NCBI RefSeq assembly: GCF_000430645.1 | Contig: NZ_AUMK01000003.1 | Span: 62,001 to 126,000, forward strand | DNA from: Aquimarina latercula DSM 2041 | Lineage (GTDB): Bacteria; Bacteroidota; Bacteroidia; Flavobacteriales; Flavobacteriaceae | Length of the DNA stretch: 64,000 nt | Reading direction: 5' to 3' | Shown: piece after piece, positions 53,992-62,647 of the stretch | How the letters are laid out: each line of letters opens with the position of its first letter | Numbering within the stretch: the stretch's first letter is position 1 | Made by a program: the position numbers and the translations under genes | The notes under the pieces: generated by a model | The model's input: the letters and a program-made list of their open reading frames with translations, nothing else | The model's database searches: none | What the model was told of the DNA's origin: nothing

Positions 53992-54171
53992 ATGAGTTAC
54001 TTCTTCATTACGTTATTAAGTCTCGCAGGTTTTTTGTCTCTTAAAGATGAGAAGGATAAAAGAAGGAAAAACATTTTTCTATTAATCTACTGCTCTTTGA
54101 TAGCGGTTGTTGTACTTTTTTCTTTTGGAGAATTTATTGGTAAAATGTTATATCAAATTCAATATTCATAG
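53992..54171 (+). CDS. small two-helix membrane protein, 59 residues
   Basis: ATG to TAG, 59 residues. An N-terminal hydrophobic segment (YFFITLLSLAGFLSL), a basic charged loop (KDEKDKRRKN), and a second helix (IFLLIYCSLIAVVVLFSF). This is a compact membrane hairpin with the charged loop probably facing the cytoplasm. Three bases separate it from the next gene, so the two are one unit. It is not a family I recognise. Confidence 0.6.
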   Translation: MSYFFITLLSLAGFLSLKDEKDKRRKNIFLLIYCSLIAVVVLFSFGEFIGKMLYQIQYS

Positions 54172-54174
54172 ATT

Positions 54175-54798
54175 ATGAGAAAAGTAACGCCATATAGGGA
54201 TAAGGACGAGGCTATTAAAACATTAGATAATGGAGGGAGATTCTATAACATTCTAACAAAAGCTGATGATGGAGTGATTTCTCAATCGGAATTAGGAAAA
54301 GTATCTGGTCTTTTTAGTGATAAACAAAAAATGATTCTTTTTTTAGATTTGGCAACTTCTAATCTAAGTGATAAAGATAGAGAAGAAATTATCGTTGCAT
54401 TATCAAATGAATTAAGATCTGTTTATGATCAATATACTATCAAAAGATTGTTGGTCAATGAAGTGAAGGAAAAGGGTGAATTATCTACTAATATAGTTAT
54501 TACTGGTGTTCCAAAGAGAATAGCTTCTAAATCAGACTTTAATGGGTTTATTATGGTTCCGATTGTTGCGGGTAAAGTAACAACATTTTCTATGATTCCA
54601 ATCGTGGATACGTATGATGTATATGAAATAACTTCTGATGACTCATTAGATACTTTTGTAATTGCACATGCAAAAGGAGGGCAAAGACTTCCTGAAAGGA
54701 AAATAAAAGTTGCTGGAGTTTTGAAAGAACTAAAAGCGCAAAAGGATGAAACCGATTCAAAAAAATATTTAGAAGTTATTTATTACTTAGATATATAG
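54175..54798 (+). CDS. conserved hypothetical protein, 207 residues
   Basis: I do not recognise it. N-terminal helices (DKDEAIKTLDNGGRFYNILT, ADDGVISQSELGKVSGLFS) that include an EF-hand-like D-x-D-G pattern (KADDGVISQSE), a middle KRLLVNEVKEKGE, and a beta-rich second half (ITGVPKRIASKSDFNGFIMVPIVAGKVTTFSMIPI). No signal peptide. It is paired with the 59-residue membrane protein, which suggests a role at the membrane. Confidence 0.6.
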   Translation: MRKVTPYRDKDEAIKTLDNGGRFYNILTKADDGVISQSELGKVSGLFSDKQKMILFLDLATSNLSDKDREEIIVALSNELRSVYDQYTIKRLLVNEVKEKGELSTNIVITGVPKRIASKSDFNGFIMVPIVAGKVTTFSMIPIVDTYDVYEITSDDSLDTFVIAHAKGGQRLPERKIKVAGVLKELKAQKDETDSKKYLEVIYYLDI

Positions 54799-54848
54799 TT
54801 TTCTATATTCTCAAATAAATAGGATCTAAATGCATATTGGATATTAAA

Positions 54849-54879
54849 AAAGCCTTTATAAATATATTACAAAGGCTTT
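54849..54879. terminator. bidirectional terminator
   Basis: Stem AAAGCCTTT / AAAGGCTTT (54849-54857 with 54871-54879), 13-nt loop. T-tracts exist on both sides, longer toward the minus strand, so it ends the 207-residue gene and the HhH/OmpA pair. Confidence 0.85.
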
Positions 54880-54903
54880 AATTTTTAGGGTTGAATTTTT
54901 GGA

Positions 54904-55419
54904 TTATTGATTTTTTAGCTTTTCCGCTTGAGCTGTCCAGTTATCACGTTCAATACGACCAGGAAAGAATTGTATTAATTCTGTAACTGTTTCTATATCT
55001 TCTTTGGTAAATTTACTTATTTGATCAAAAGTATATATTCCAATGCTATTTAATTTCTTTTCAATGAATGGTCCAACACCACTAATCAATTTTAAATCAT
55101 CTTTTTGTGACTCACTTGCTGTTCCAAAGCTTTCAAAATTTAATTGAGGCTTTTCTGTATCACTCAAATCCTTTTTGACTTCTGCTACTTCAATTGATTT
55201 AGGAGCTTCTACCGGAATAGGATTAGAAAAAGTGGTATTAGCCTTTTTGTAGCTATCACTAGCTTTGCGTAATTTTTCTTTCTCTTTATGGCATTGATCT
55301 AATTTTTCTTGGTATTTATTTTTAAGAGACCATCTCGATAAAAGCCATCCAAGTAAGAAAGCTATTATTAATAATAAGAGAAGGCACCACCAGTTTGCTT
55401 CGTTTAAAAAATCTAACAT
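54904..55419 (-). CDS. membrane-anchored helix-hairpin-helix (DUF4332-like) protein
   Basis: 171 residues. One N-terminal membrane helix (WWCLLLLLIIAFLLGWLLS), a charged linker, and a C-terminal HhH-type domain: DDLKLISGVGPFIEKKLNSIGIYTFDQISKF (residues about 108-140), a DNA- or protein-binding motif also found in DUF4332 and ribosomal protein L17-like tails. The second gene of a unit with the OmpA protein (15-bp gap). Linking an envelope anchor to an HhH fold suggests a tether, but this is inference. Confidence 0.8.
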   Translation of the reverse strand: MLDFLNEANWWCLLLLLIIAFLLGWLLSRWSLKNKYQEKLDQCHKEKEKLRKASDSYKKANTTFSNPIPVEAPKSIEVAEVKKDLSDTEKPQLNFESFGTASESQKDDLKLISGVGPFIEKKLNSIGIYTFDQISKFTKEDIETVTELIQFFPGRIERDNWTAQAEKLKNQ

Positions 55420-55434
55420 TTTTATAGTTGGTAT

Positions 55435-56352
55435 TTAGTTTACAATTATTTCTATTCGTCTATTTTTTGCTCTATTTTCCTGTGTGTCATTTGGAGCAAT
55501 TGGACTTAATTCTCCTTTAGATTTAGCAGTAAATTTGTCTGAAGGGATACCTTGAGAAGTTAGATAATCTCTAACGTTTTGGGCTCGCTTAAGTCCAAAG
55601 AGCTGATTGGATTTGGTATCACCAATGTTATCAGTATGACCAGTAATTAATACTTTTTTATCAGGATACTTAGTAAGGTAGTTTTTTAGTTCTAAAGCAT
55701 AATTAGATAAGGTAGCATCTGGTTTAAAATCTTTAGATCCAAAACTTGAGTATAACGTTTTATTAGCAATACCTTTTTCTATTTCCTCTATTCTGGATTC
55801 ATCTATTTTATGAAAGTTTAGCAAAATACCACCATTGTATGTACCATTAGCATCATAATCATAGGTATGTAATTTTGCTTTGGTTAGAATTCGGTCTTTG
55901 TTTACTCCACCGGTGTTAACTAAAATATCTTTAATAAAATTGGCTCTTGAGATACCAGTTAATGAGTCTGCTTCTCTTTCGGTAGAAGTTTCATACCCAT
56001 AGATTATTAAGTCTTGATCTTGATGTTGTCCAAGGTAATTAGCTATTTTATTCTCAAAACCATTAAGGCTTTCAGGTATAAAAACATCAAAATTAGAATT
56101 GTTGATTTGGATGTTTTTTGGATATCTAAAAACATCCATGTTTTCAATATCCTTTGCATATAGACCATGAGCCAAAGCAATACTATCTTCGTAAGCTTTT
56201 TTTGCTTTTGCTTCAATAGCAGGATCTATTTGCTCTTTTACAATAGTAGATCCTTCATCTTTGTTTCCAAGACACCAATTACAGGAGTAGTACCACCACA
56301 TTCCCAGACAGGCGAATAAGATAAAAATAAAGAACGAAATTAAATTTCTCAT
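55435..56352 (-). CDS. OmpA family protein with degenerate duplicated domain
   Basis: 305 residues. N-terminal membrane helix (LISFFIFILFACLGMWWYY) with two Cys directly after it (SCNWC). The C-terminal OmpA domain is intact: LITGHTDNIGDTKSNQLFGLKRAQNVRDYL and NRAKNRRIEIIVN, the peptidoglycan-binding loop with the conserved Asp/Arg. The first half (about 85-190) resembles a second, degenerate OmpA-like domain (YGYETSTEREADSLTGISRANFI). Likely peptidoglycan-bound in the periplasm, anchored to a membrane. First gene of the HhH/OmpA pair. Confidence 0.88.
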   Translation of the reverse strand: MRNLISFFIFILFACLGMWWYYSCNWCLGNKDEGSTIVKEQIDPAIEAKAKKAYEDSIALAHGLYAKDIENMDVFRYPKNIQINNSNFDVFIPESLNGFENKIANYLGQHQDQDLIIYGYETSTEREADSLTGISRANFIKDILVNTGGVNKDRILTKAKLHTYDYDANGTYNGGILLNFHKIDESRIEEIEKGIANKTLYSSFGSKDFKPDATLSNYALELKNYLTKYPDKKVLITGHTDNIGDTKSNQLFGLKRAQNVRDYLTSQGIPSDKFTAKSKGELSPIAPNDTQENRAKNRRIEIIVN

Positions 56353-56469
56353 ATGTTGATGATTAGTGTTATTCTCTTAAAGTTAAAAAATGTTTTCATT
56401 AAATTATTATTCTTGAGCGATTTATGTTCCGAAAAAAGATGAATAGCAAAATTTTAAGCTGAAATGCAT

Positions 56470-56498
56470 TTGAGATGAAAAAAAAATTTATAAATTCG
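56470..56498 (+). promoter_or_regulatory. promoter of the his operon
   Basis: TTG at 56470-56472, an 18-base spacer, and TAAATTCG at 56491-56498 (one mismatch from TAnnTTTG). RNA would begin near 56505, 10 bp before the leader peptide. Confidence 0.6.
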
Positions 56499-56514
56499 CA
56501 GCGTAGAAAAAATT

Positions 56515-56571
56515 ATGGAAAATATTCTTTTACATCATCATCATTCTTATATCTCCGCCCAGGCGTGGTAA
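56515..56571 (+). CDS. hisL: his operon leader peptide
   Basis: 18 residues, MENILLHHHHSYISAQAW, with four consecutive His codons (all CAT). It lies directly between the his promoter and a terminator-type hairpin 33 nt after its stop, the layout of ribosome-stalling attenuation. The CAT run senses charged tRNA-His. Position and content make this identification strong, though no longer leader of a known family is expected to match. Confidence 0.85.
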   Translation: MENILLHHHHSYISAQAW

Positions 56572-56603
56572 GTTGATATGTGTATAAGTTAATCATATAT
56601 AAT

Positions 56604-56637
56604 AACCCGTTTGAGCATTTTCAAACGGGTTTTTTTG
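56604..56637 (+). promoter_or_regulatory. his attenuator terminator
   Basis: Stem AACCCGTTTGA / TCAAACGGGTT (11 bp, 56604-56614 with 56621-56631), 6-nt loop, then a T run to about 56636. It follows the leader peptide and precedes hisG by about 45 bp, so it must be conditional. A weak alternative pairing (ATATG at 56576-56580 with CATAT at 56594-56598) is the best antiterminator I can see; it is not secure. Confidence 0.85.
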
Positions 56638-56680
56638 TTTAAAACTTGTTTTGAACTGACCAAACACAACAATAAAAAAA

Positions 56681-57538
56681 ATGTCAAAAATTAAAATTGC
56701 TATTCAAAAAAGCGGAAGGCTTAATCAAGATTCCGTTCAGATTTTAAAAGATTGTGGTATTTCTATAGATAACGGAAAAGACCAATTAAAAGCTACTACT
56801 AGAAACTTTCCTATGGAAGTTATGTTTCTTAGGAATGGTGATATTCCTCAGTATTTGAGAGATGGTGTTGTTGATATCGCTATTATTGGTGAAAATGTTC
56901 TAGTAGAAAAAGGAAAAGATATTACGATTGCAGAAAGGTTAAATTTTTCGAAATGTAAAGTGTCACTTGCCGTTCCTAAAGATGTGTCGTATAACTCTAT
57001 AAAAGATCTTGATGGGAAAAGAATAGCTACTTCATATCCCAATACGGTAAAAGAATATTTAAAAGAAAAAGGAATCTCTGCAGACTTGCACCAGATATCA
57101 GGATCTGTAGAAATAGCACCTAATATTGGTTTAGCAGATGCTATTTGTGATATAGTGTCTAGTGGTAGTACATTGTTTAAGAATAATTTAAAAGAAGTAG
57201 AAGTAATGTTAACTTCTGAAGCTGTCTTAGCTGTTTCTCCTAAAATTAGCGATGAAAATAAGAGTTTGCTTCAAAAATTACAGTTTAGAATACAAGCTGT
57301 ATTAAAGGCTAGAGCTTCTAAGTATGTATTATTGAATGCTCCGAATGATAAGATAGATCGTATTGTTGATATCCTTCCAGGAATGCGTAGTCCAACAGTT
57401 TTACCTCTTGCAGAAAAAGGTTGGAGTTCAATACATACTGTGGTCGAAAAAAATAAGTTTTGGGATATTTTAGATGAGTTAAAAGCTGAGGGAGCTGAAG
57501 GTATTTTAGTATGTCCTATCGAGAAAATGGTATTGTAG
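56681..57538 (+). CDS. hisG: ATP phosphoribosyltransferase, long (HisG-L) form
   Basis: 285 residues, the long form with a C-terminal ACT-like regulatory domain that binds histidine, so no hisZ is needed. IAIQKSGRLNQDSVQILKDCG (N-terminus), VDIAIIGENVLVEKG, SGSVEIAPNIGLADAICDIVSSGSTL (PRPP-binding P-loop region). First committed step of histidine synthesis, feedback-inhibited. First structural gene of the operon, 14 bp before hisD. Confidence 0.95.
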   Translation: MSKIKIAIQKSGRLNQDSVQILKDCGISIDNGKDQLKATTRNFPMEVMFLRNGDIPQYLRDGVVDIAIIGENVLVEKGKDITIAERLNFSKCKVSLAVPKDVSYNSIKDLDGKRIATSYPNTVKEYLKEKGISADLHQISGSVEIAPNIGLADAICDIVSSGSTLFKNNLKEVEVMLTSEAVLAVSPKISDENKSLLQKLQFRIQAVLKARASKYVLLNAPNDKIDRIVDILPGMRSPTVLPLAEKGWSSIHTVVEKNKFWDILDELKAEGAEGILVCPIEKMVL

Positions 57539-57552
57539 TTAATTTAGAGAAA

Positions 57553-58845
57553 ATGCAGAAGATATATAATCCAAAGAAAAATACTTGGGCGGACATATTA
57601 AAACGACCTACACAGACCGTGGCAGATATAGAAAATGTGGTTTTAGATGTTTTTAATGATGTAAAAACTAATGGAGACGGTGCAATAAAACAATATACAG
57701 AGAAATTCGATAAAGTATCTCTAGATTCTATATTGGTATCTAAAAAAGAAATAGAAAGCGCCGATCAATTAGTTAGTCAGGACCTTAAAGACGCTATTGT
57801 TTTGGCTAAATCTAATATCGAAGCTTTTCATGCTGCTCAGAAAACGGATAAGGTTTCCTTAGAAACAACAAATGGTGTTACCTGTTGGCAAGAGAAAAGA
57901 CCTATTCAAAAAGTAGGATTGTATATTCCAGGCGGAACAGCTCCACTATTTTCTACAATTCTTATGCTGGCAGTTCCAGCTACTATAGCTGGATGTAATG
58001 AGATTGTGTTATGTTCTCCACCAAATAAAGAAGGAAAAATCAATCCAGCTATTTTATATACAGCAAATCTTTGCGGCGTAACAAAAATATTTAAGGTAGG
58101 AGGCATTCAGGCAATTGCAGGAATGACATTTGGCACTGATACAATTCCACAAGTATATAAAATTTTCGGACCTGGAAATCAGTTTGTTACTGTAGCTAAA
58201 CAATTAGCTACAAAATTTGGAGTAGCGATTGATATGCCTGCTGGACCAAGTGAATTGTTGGTAGTGGCTGATGATACAGCAAATCCGTCCTTTGTTGCTT
58301 CTGATTTATTAAGTCAGGCGGAACATGGAAAGGATAGTCAGGTGATTCTGGTTACTACTTCTAAAAAACTTATAGAGCAAGTAGAAAAAGAAGTTACAAA
58401 TCAATGTAATTTGTTACCAAGAAAAGAGATTGCTGAAGCGGCAATAGCGAATTCTAAACTTATTTATGTAGAACATGACCAAGAAGCTTTAGAACTAATT
58501 AATGAATATGGTCCTGAGCATTTTATAGTATGTGTAGAGGATGAAGACTTTTATGTGAATAATATTATGAATGCCGGTTCTGTGTTTATTGGTAATTACA
58601 CGCCAGAGAGTGCAGGAGATTACGCTTCGGGAACGAATCATACCTTGCCTACAAATGGATATGCAAAACAGTATAGTGGAGTAAATCTAGATAGTTTCAT
58701 GAAATCAATGACATTTCAGAAACTATCTGCGGAAGGTATCAAAAATATTGGAAATGCCATAGAGATTATGGCGGATGCCGAAGGTTTACAAGCGCATAAG
58801 AACGCAGTTACATTGCGATTAGAAAGTTTAAAGGATATTGACTAA
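57553..58845 (+). CDS. hisD: histidinol dehydrogenase
   Basis: 430 residues from the ATG at 57553; an alternative ATG at 57511 overlaps hisG and adds a 14-residue stretch outside the family. Blocks: RPIQKVGLYIPGGTAPLFST, FGPGNQFVTVAKQLA, DMPAGPSELLVVAD, SQAEHGKDSQ (zinc-site Gln/His), NEYGPEHF (catalytic Glu-His) and NHTLPTNGYA near the C-terminus. Oxidises L-histidinol to histidine in two NAD-dependent steps. Confidence 0.95.
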   Translation: MQKIYNPKKNTWADILKRPTQTVADIENVVLDVFNDVKTNGDGAIKQYTEKFDKVSLDSILVSKKEIESADQLVSQDLKDAIVLAKSNIEAFHAAQKTDKVSLETTNGVTCWQEKRPIQKVGLYIPGGTAPLFSTILMLAVPATIAGCNEIVLCSPPNKEGKINPAILYTANLCGVTKIFKVGGIQAIAGMTFGTDTIPQVYKIFGPGNQFVTVAKQLATKFGVAIDMPAGPSELLVVADDTANPSFVASDLLSQAEHGKDSQVILVTTSKKLIEQVEKEVTNQCNLLPRKEIAEAAIANSKLIYVEHDQEALELINEYGPEHFIVCVEDEDFYVNNIMNAGSVFIGNYTPESAGDYASGTNHTLPTNGYAKQYSGVNLDSFMKSMTFQKLSAEGIKNIGNAIEIMADAEGLQAHKNAVTLRLESLKDID

Positions 58846-58886
58846 AACGTTATTCGAGTATAGAATTTATAGTAAAAAAGAAGTAA

Positions 58887-59729
58887 ATGAATTGTAGAAA
58901 TTGTGAAAATATCTTAGCTGATGATGCTGATTATTGTCAATCTTGTGGTGCGAAAGTAATAAGAGAACGTATTACTTTAAAAGGGTTGAAAAGTGATTTT
59001 TTCAGTAATGTTTTGGGATTAGATAATCTTTTTGTTAGAACTTTAATTCATTTTGTGACTTCTCCAGATAAAGTTATTTCAGAGTATATCTCGGGAACAA
59101 GAAAACGATATATAAACCCATTTGCATTTCTGGTAATCGGAACTGCTGTTGCTACATTTATTTTTAACTTTTTTTCTGATGATTATAGTGAATTGATTCT
59201 TGCTACTCAAACGGAATCTTTTTATGAGTCATTATTTTCTATGTCAAACCCCGATATAGAGAAAAACACTGTGGAATATCAAGAAAAATACTTGGAATAC
59301 AAAAAAGAACAGGCTGAAGCTAATAAAGTTACCCAAAGTTTTATGCTTAAGTATTTTAATATTATAGCTTTTATGTTAATTCCTTTTTATACGTTTTTAG
59401 CGGTAATGGTTTTTGGGAGAAAACGGTTTAATTATGGAGAACATCTTGTTATAAACTCTTATTTACTTGGGTTCGGATTGTTTTCTGGTACGTTATTCTT
59501 TTTATTAGGTTTACTAATTAGTCCATCAATCTATTTCGTAAGCTCTTTGGTGGTTATCTTTTATTATTTGTTTACTTATAAGAAACTATGTAGCTATAGT
59601 ATTGGACAAATGATTCTTAAACTATTAAAGTTTGTAGTGGTATTGATCCTGTCAACAATAGTTTTCTTCATATTCGCTATTATAATAGGGATTATAATAG
59701 CATATATGAGAGCAATGATTTTTGGATAA
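58887..59729 (+). CDS. DUF3667 zinc-ribbon membrane protein inside the his operon
   Basis: 280 residues. An N-terminal zinc ribbon (CRNCENILADDADYCQSCG, four Cys), then the DUF3667 block (KRYINPFAFLVIGTAVATFIF, residues about 75-95) and several hydrophobic helices (YFNIIAFMLIPFYTFLAVMVF, and repeated segments up to the C-terminus). No histidine-pathway function is known for this family. It sits between hisD and hisC, 41 bp and 21 bp from them, in line with the operon; its presence there is odd. Confidence 0.88.
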   Translation: MNCRNCENILADDADYCQSCGAKVIRERITLKGLKSDFFSNVLGLDNLFVRTLIHFVTSPDKVISEYISGTRKRYINPFAFLVIGTAVATFIFNFFSDDYSELILATQTESFYESLFSMSNPDIEKNTVEYQEKYLEYKKEQAEANKVTQSFMLKYFNIIAFMLIPFYTFLAVMVFGRKRFNYGEHLVINSYLLGFGLFSGTLFFLLGLLISPSIYFVSSLVVIFYYLFTYKKLCSYSIGQMILKLLKFVVVLILSTIVFFIFAIIIGIIIAYMRAMIFG

Positions 59730-59750
59730 TTTATAGAATATTAACAAGTA

Positions 59751-60800
59751 ATGAAACAATTAAATTTCAACATAAATAATATAACTCGTGAAAACGTTAA
59801 AGGATTAAAACCATATTCCTCTGCGAGAGATGAATACGTTTCAGATGGCTCTGAAATGATTTTTCTGGATGCCAATGAAAATCCATATGAAAATGGAGTA
59901 AATAGATATCCTGATCCACAACAACGTAGTCTAAAAGAGGTATTAGCTACACAAAAGGGGGTTAATACAAATAATATATTATTAGGAAACGGAAGTGACG
60001 AGGTATTAGATCTTTTGTTTAGGGCTTTTTGCGAACCTAAAGTTGATAATGTTATTACGTTACCACCTACCTATGGGATGTATAATGTATTAGCTAATAC
60101 CAACGATGTTCAAAATAAAAAAGTTCTTTTAAATGATAATTTTGAACCTAATGTTTCTAAAATATTAGATACAGTTGATCAACAAACAAAGATCATATTT
60201 TTATGTTCTCCTAATAATCCTACGGGGAATTCGTTTTCAGAAGATAGTATTGCCCAAATTTTAGAAAATTTCAAAGGGTTGGTAGTTATAGATGAAGCGT
60301 ATATTGATTTCTCTTCTAAAAAAAGTTGGATACTTAAAATTAGAGAATACCCAAACCTAGTAATAACGCAGACGTTATCAAAAGCATATGGAATGGCAGG
60401 GATCAGACTAGGTTTGTGTTATGCTTCAGAAGAAATCATAAGTATACTCAATAAAATTAAGCCTCCTTATAATGTTAATGAATTAACGCAGAAAAAGGCG
60501 TTGGATAGAGTTAAAGACGTTAATAAGATTAAAGAAGAAGTAGCTAATATTTTAAAGGAGAGAGAACGTATGATAGATTCCTTAGAAAATATTCAGTTTG
60601 TAAAAGAAATTTATAAAACCGATGCTAATTTTGTATTGATTCAAGTAGATAATGCAAATGTACGATATGATCAATTGTTAAAACAAGGGATTGTTATTCG
60701 TAATCGTACGACACAACCATTATGTGAAAACACACTGAGATTAACAGTTGGAACTAATCAAGAAAATAAGAAGTTAATAGAGGCTTTAAAAAGTATATAA
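59751..60800 (+). CDS. hisC: histidinol-phosphate aminotransferase
   Basis: 349 residues, fold-type I PLP enzyme. FLDANENPYENG and RYPDPQQRSLKEVLA (N-terminal substrate loop), LGNGSDEVLDLLFRAF, CSPNNPTGNSF, IDEAYIDF and the PLP lysine in TLSKAYGMAGIRLG. Transfers the amino group from glutamate to imidazole-acetol phosphate. In operon position between DUF3667 and hisB. Confidence 0.95.
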   Translation: MKQLNFNINNITRENVKGLKPYSSARDEYVSDGSEMIFLDANENPYENGVNRYPDPQQRSLKEVLATQKGVNTNNILLGNGSDEVLDLLFRAFCEPKVDNVITLPPTYGMYNVLANTNDVQNKKVLLNDNFEPNVSKILDTVDQQTKIIFLCSPNNPTGNSFSEDSIAQILENFKGLVVIDEAYIDFSSKKSWILKIREYPNLVITQTLSKAYGMAGIRLGLCYASEEIISILNKIKPPYNVNELTQKKALDRVKDVNKIKEEVANILKERERMIDSLENIQFVKEIYKTDANFVLIQVDNANVRYDQLLKQGIVIRNRTTQPLCENTLRLTVGTNQENKKLIEALKSI

Positions 60801-60842
60801 ATTCTGTTCTTAATGAATACGAATTACAAAAAATAAATTAAA

Positions 60843-61982
60843 ATGAAGAAAGTATTATTTATAGATAGAGATGGGACATTGGTGTTGGAACCACCTGTAG
60901 ATTATCAATTAGATAGTTTGGAGAAGTTAGAGTTCTATCCAAAGGTTTTTCAATATATGGCTAAAATAGCCGACGAATTGGATTATGAATTGGTGATGGT
61001 AACTAATCAGGATGGATTAGGAACTGATTCTTTTCCAGAAGATACTTTTTGGCCAGCACATAATAAAGTAATGACTGCATTCGAAAAAGAAGGAGTCGTG
61101 TTTAATGCTGTTCATATTGATAAAACTTTTCCTCATGAAAATGCGGATACTCGTAAGCCAAGAACAGGTTTATTAACGGAGTATTTTGATAAGGAAAATT
61201 ACGATCTAGAAAATTCATTTGTTTTAGGAGATAGAATTACAGATATGGAGTTGGCAAAAAATCTTGGAGCTAAAGGGATTTTCCTGTCAGAAGATCCTGA
61301 GCTTGGAGCAGATGAAATAGAAACTGATACAACAGCCATTTCAGAAAGTATTGTATTAACATCGACAGACTGGAAGGAAATTTATGAATTCTTAAAACTT
61401 GAAGATCGAGTTGCTGAAATTACCAGAAATACAAATGAAACCAAGATCTATATTAAACTTAATTTAGATGGTTCTGGTCAAAATGAGATTTCTACAGGGC
61501 TTCACTTTTTTGATCATATGTTAGATCAAATTGGACGTCATGGTGCGATGGATTTAACAGTTAAAGTAGATGGAGATTTACACGTAGATGAACATCATAC
61601 TATAGAAGATACTATGATTGCTTTAGGAGAGTTGTTTTCTAAAACTCTTGGTAATAAATTAGGTATCGAACGTTACGGGTTTTGTTTACCTATGGATGAT
61701 TGTTTAGCACAGGCAGCAGTTGATTTTGGAGGTCGTCCTTGGTTGGTTTGGGATGCTGATTTCAAACGTGAAAAAATAGGGGATATGCCAACAGAAATGT
61801 TTTTTCATCTTTTTAAATCTTTTACAGATGGTGCCAAGTGTAATCTAAATATCAAAGCCGAAGGAGAAAATGAACATCATAAAATAGAAGGAATATTTAA
61901 AGCATTTGCTAAAGCGATGAAAATGGCGGTAAAAAGAGATGCAAATAAAATGTTTTTACCAAGTACCAAAGGAATGTTATAA
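60843..61982 (+). CDS. hisB: bifunctional HisB (histidinol-phosphatase / imidazoleglycerol-phosphate dehydratase)
   Basis: 379 residues. N-terminal HAD phosphatase ([13 protein letters not shown] with Asp8/Asp10, [29 protein letters not shown], residues 1-165) fused to the IGP dehydratase domain ([58 protein letters not shown], metal His/Glu sites, about 195-379). The fusion is the normal enteric/Bacteroidota form. Performs steps 7 and 9 of the pathway. Confidence 0.95.
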   Translation: MKKVLFIDRDGTLVLEPPVDYQLDSLEKLEFYPKVFQYMAKIADELDYELVMVTNQDGLGTDSFPEDTFWPAHNKVMTAFEKEGVVFNAVHIDKTFPHENADTRKPRTGLLTEYFDKENYDLENSFVLGDRITDMELAKNLGAKGIFLSEDPELGADEIETDTTAISESIVLTSTDWKEIYEFLKLEDRVAEITRNTNETKIYIKLNLDGSGQNEISTGLHFFDHMLDQIGRHGAMDLTVKVDGDLHVDEHHTIEDTMIALGELFSKTLGNKLGIERYGFCLPMDDCLAQAAVDFGGRPWLVWDADFKREKIGDMPTEMFFHLFKSFTDGAKCNLNIKAEGENEHHKIEGIFKAFAKAMKMAVKRDANKMFLPSTKGML

Positions 61983-62036
61983 CAAACCAAATTGTATAAT
62001 TAAAAAGGTCTTGAATCAAGTTCAGGATGCAATAAT

Positions 62037-62630
62037 ATGAAGATAGTAATTATAAATTACGGAGCAGGAAATATTCAATCGATCAAATTTGCGATTCAAC
62101 GATTGGGATATGAAGCTGTCTTAAGTGATGACCCTCAAGAAATAAAATCTGCGGATAAAGTGATTTTTCCTGGAGTAGGAGAAGCGAGCAGTGCTATGAG
62201 TAAGTTAAAAGATTCTGGTTTAGATACCTTGGTCCCACAATTAAAGCAACCAGTTTTAGGAATTTGTTTAGGGATGCAATTGATGTGTAATTACACAGAA
62301 GAAGGTGATACTAAAGGTTTGGGTATTTTTCATACGGATGTGGTAAAGTTTAATCACGGAGTAAAAGTTCCTCAAATAGGATGGAATCAAATAGAGTCAT
62401 TAAGTTCTGCCTTATTTAGTGGAGTAGAAGAGAAGGAGTATATCTATTTAGTTCATAGTTATTATGCTCCTATAATGGAAGAAACCATTGCACAATCTAC
62501 TTACGGAGTAACTTATAGTACAGCTTTACAGAAAGATAATTTCTACGGAACTCAATTTCATCCAGAAAAGAGTAGTGATGCGGGAGAGAAGATTTTGAAA
62601 AACTTTTTAGAGTTAAAAATTAATAACTAA
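62037..62630 (+). CDS. hisH: imidazole glycerol phosphate synthase, glutaminase subunit
   Basis: 197 residues, class I glutamine amidotransferase. IINYGAGNIQSIKFA, VIFPGVGEASSAMSKL, nucleophile in VLGICLGMQLM, and the His-Glu pair in FHPEKSSD. Supplies ammonia to HisF. 54 bp after hisB; hisF lies two genes downstream instead of next to it. Confidence 0.95.
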   Translation: MKIVIINYGAGNIQSIKFAIQRLGYEAVLSDDPQEIKSADKVIFPGVGEASSAMSKLKDSGLDTLVPQLKQPVLGICLGMQLMCNYTEEGDTKGLGIFHTDVVKFNHGVKVPQIGWNQIESLSSALFSGVEEKEYIYLVHSYYAPIMEETIAQSTYGVTYSTALQKDNFYGTQFHPEKSSDAGEKILKNFLELKINN

Positions 62631-62647
62631 TAATTATAAAATAAAGC

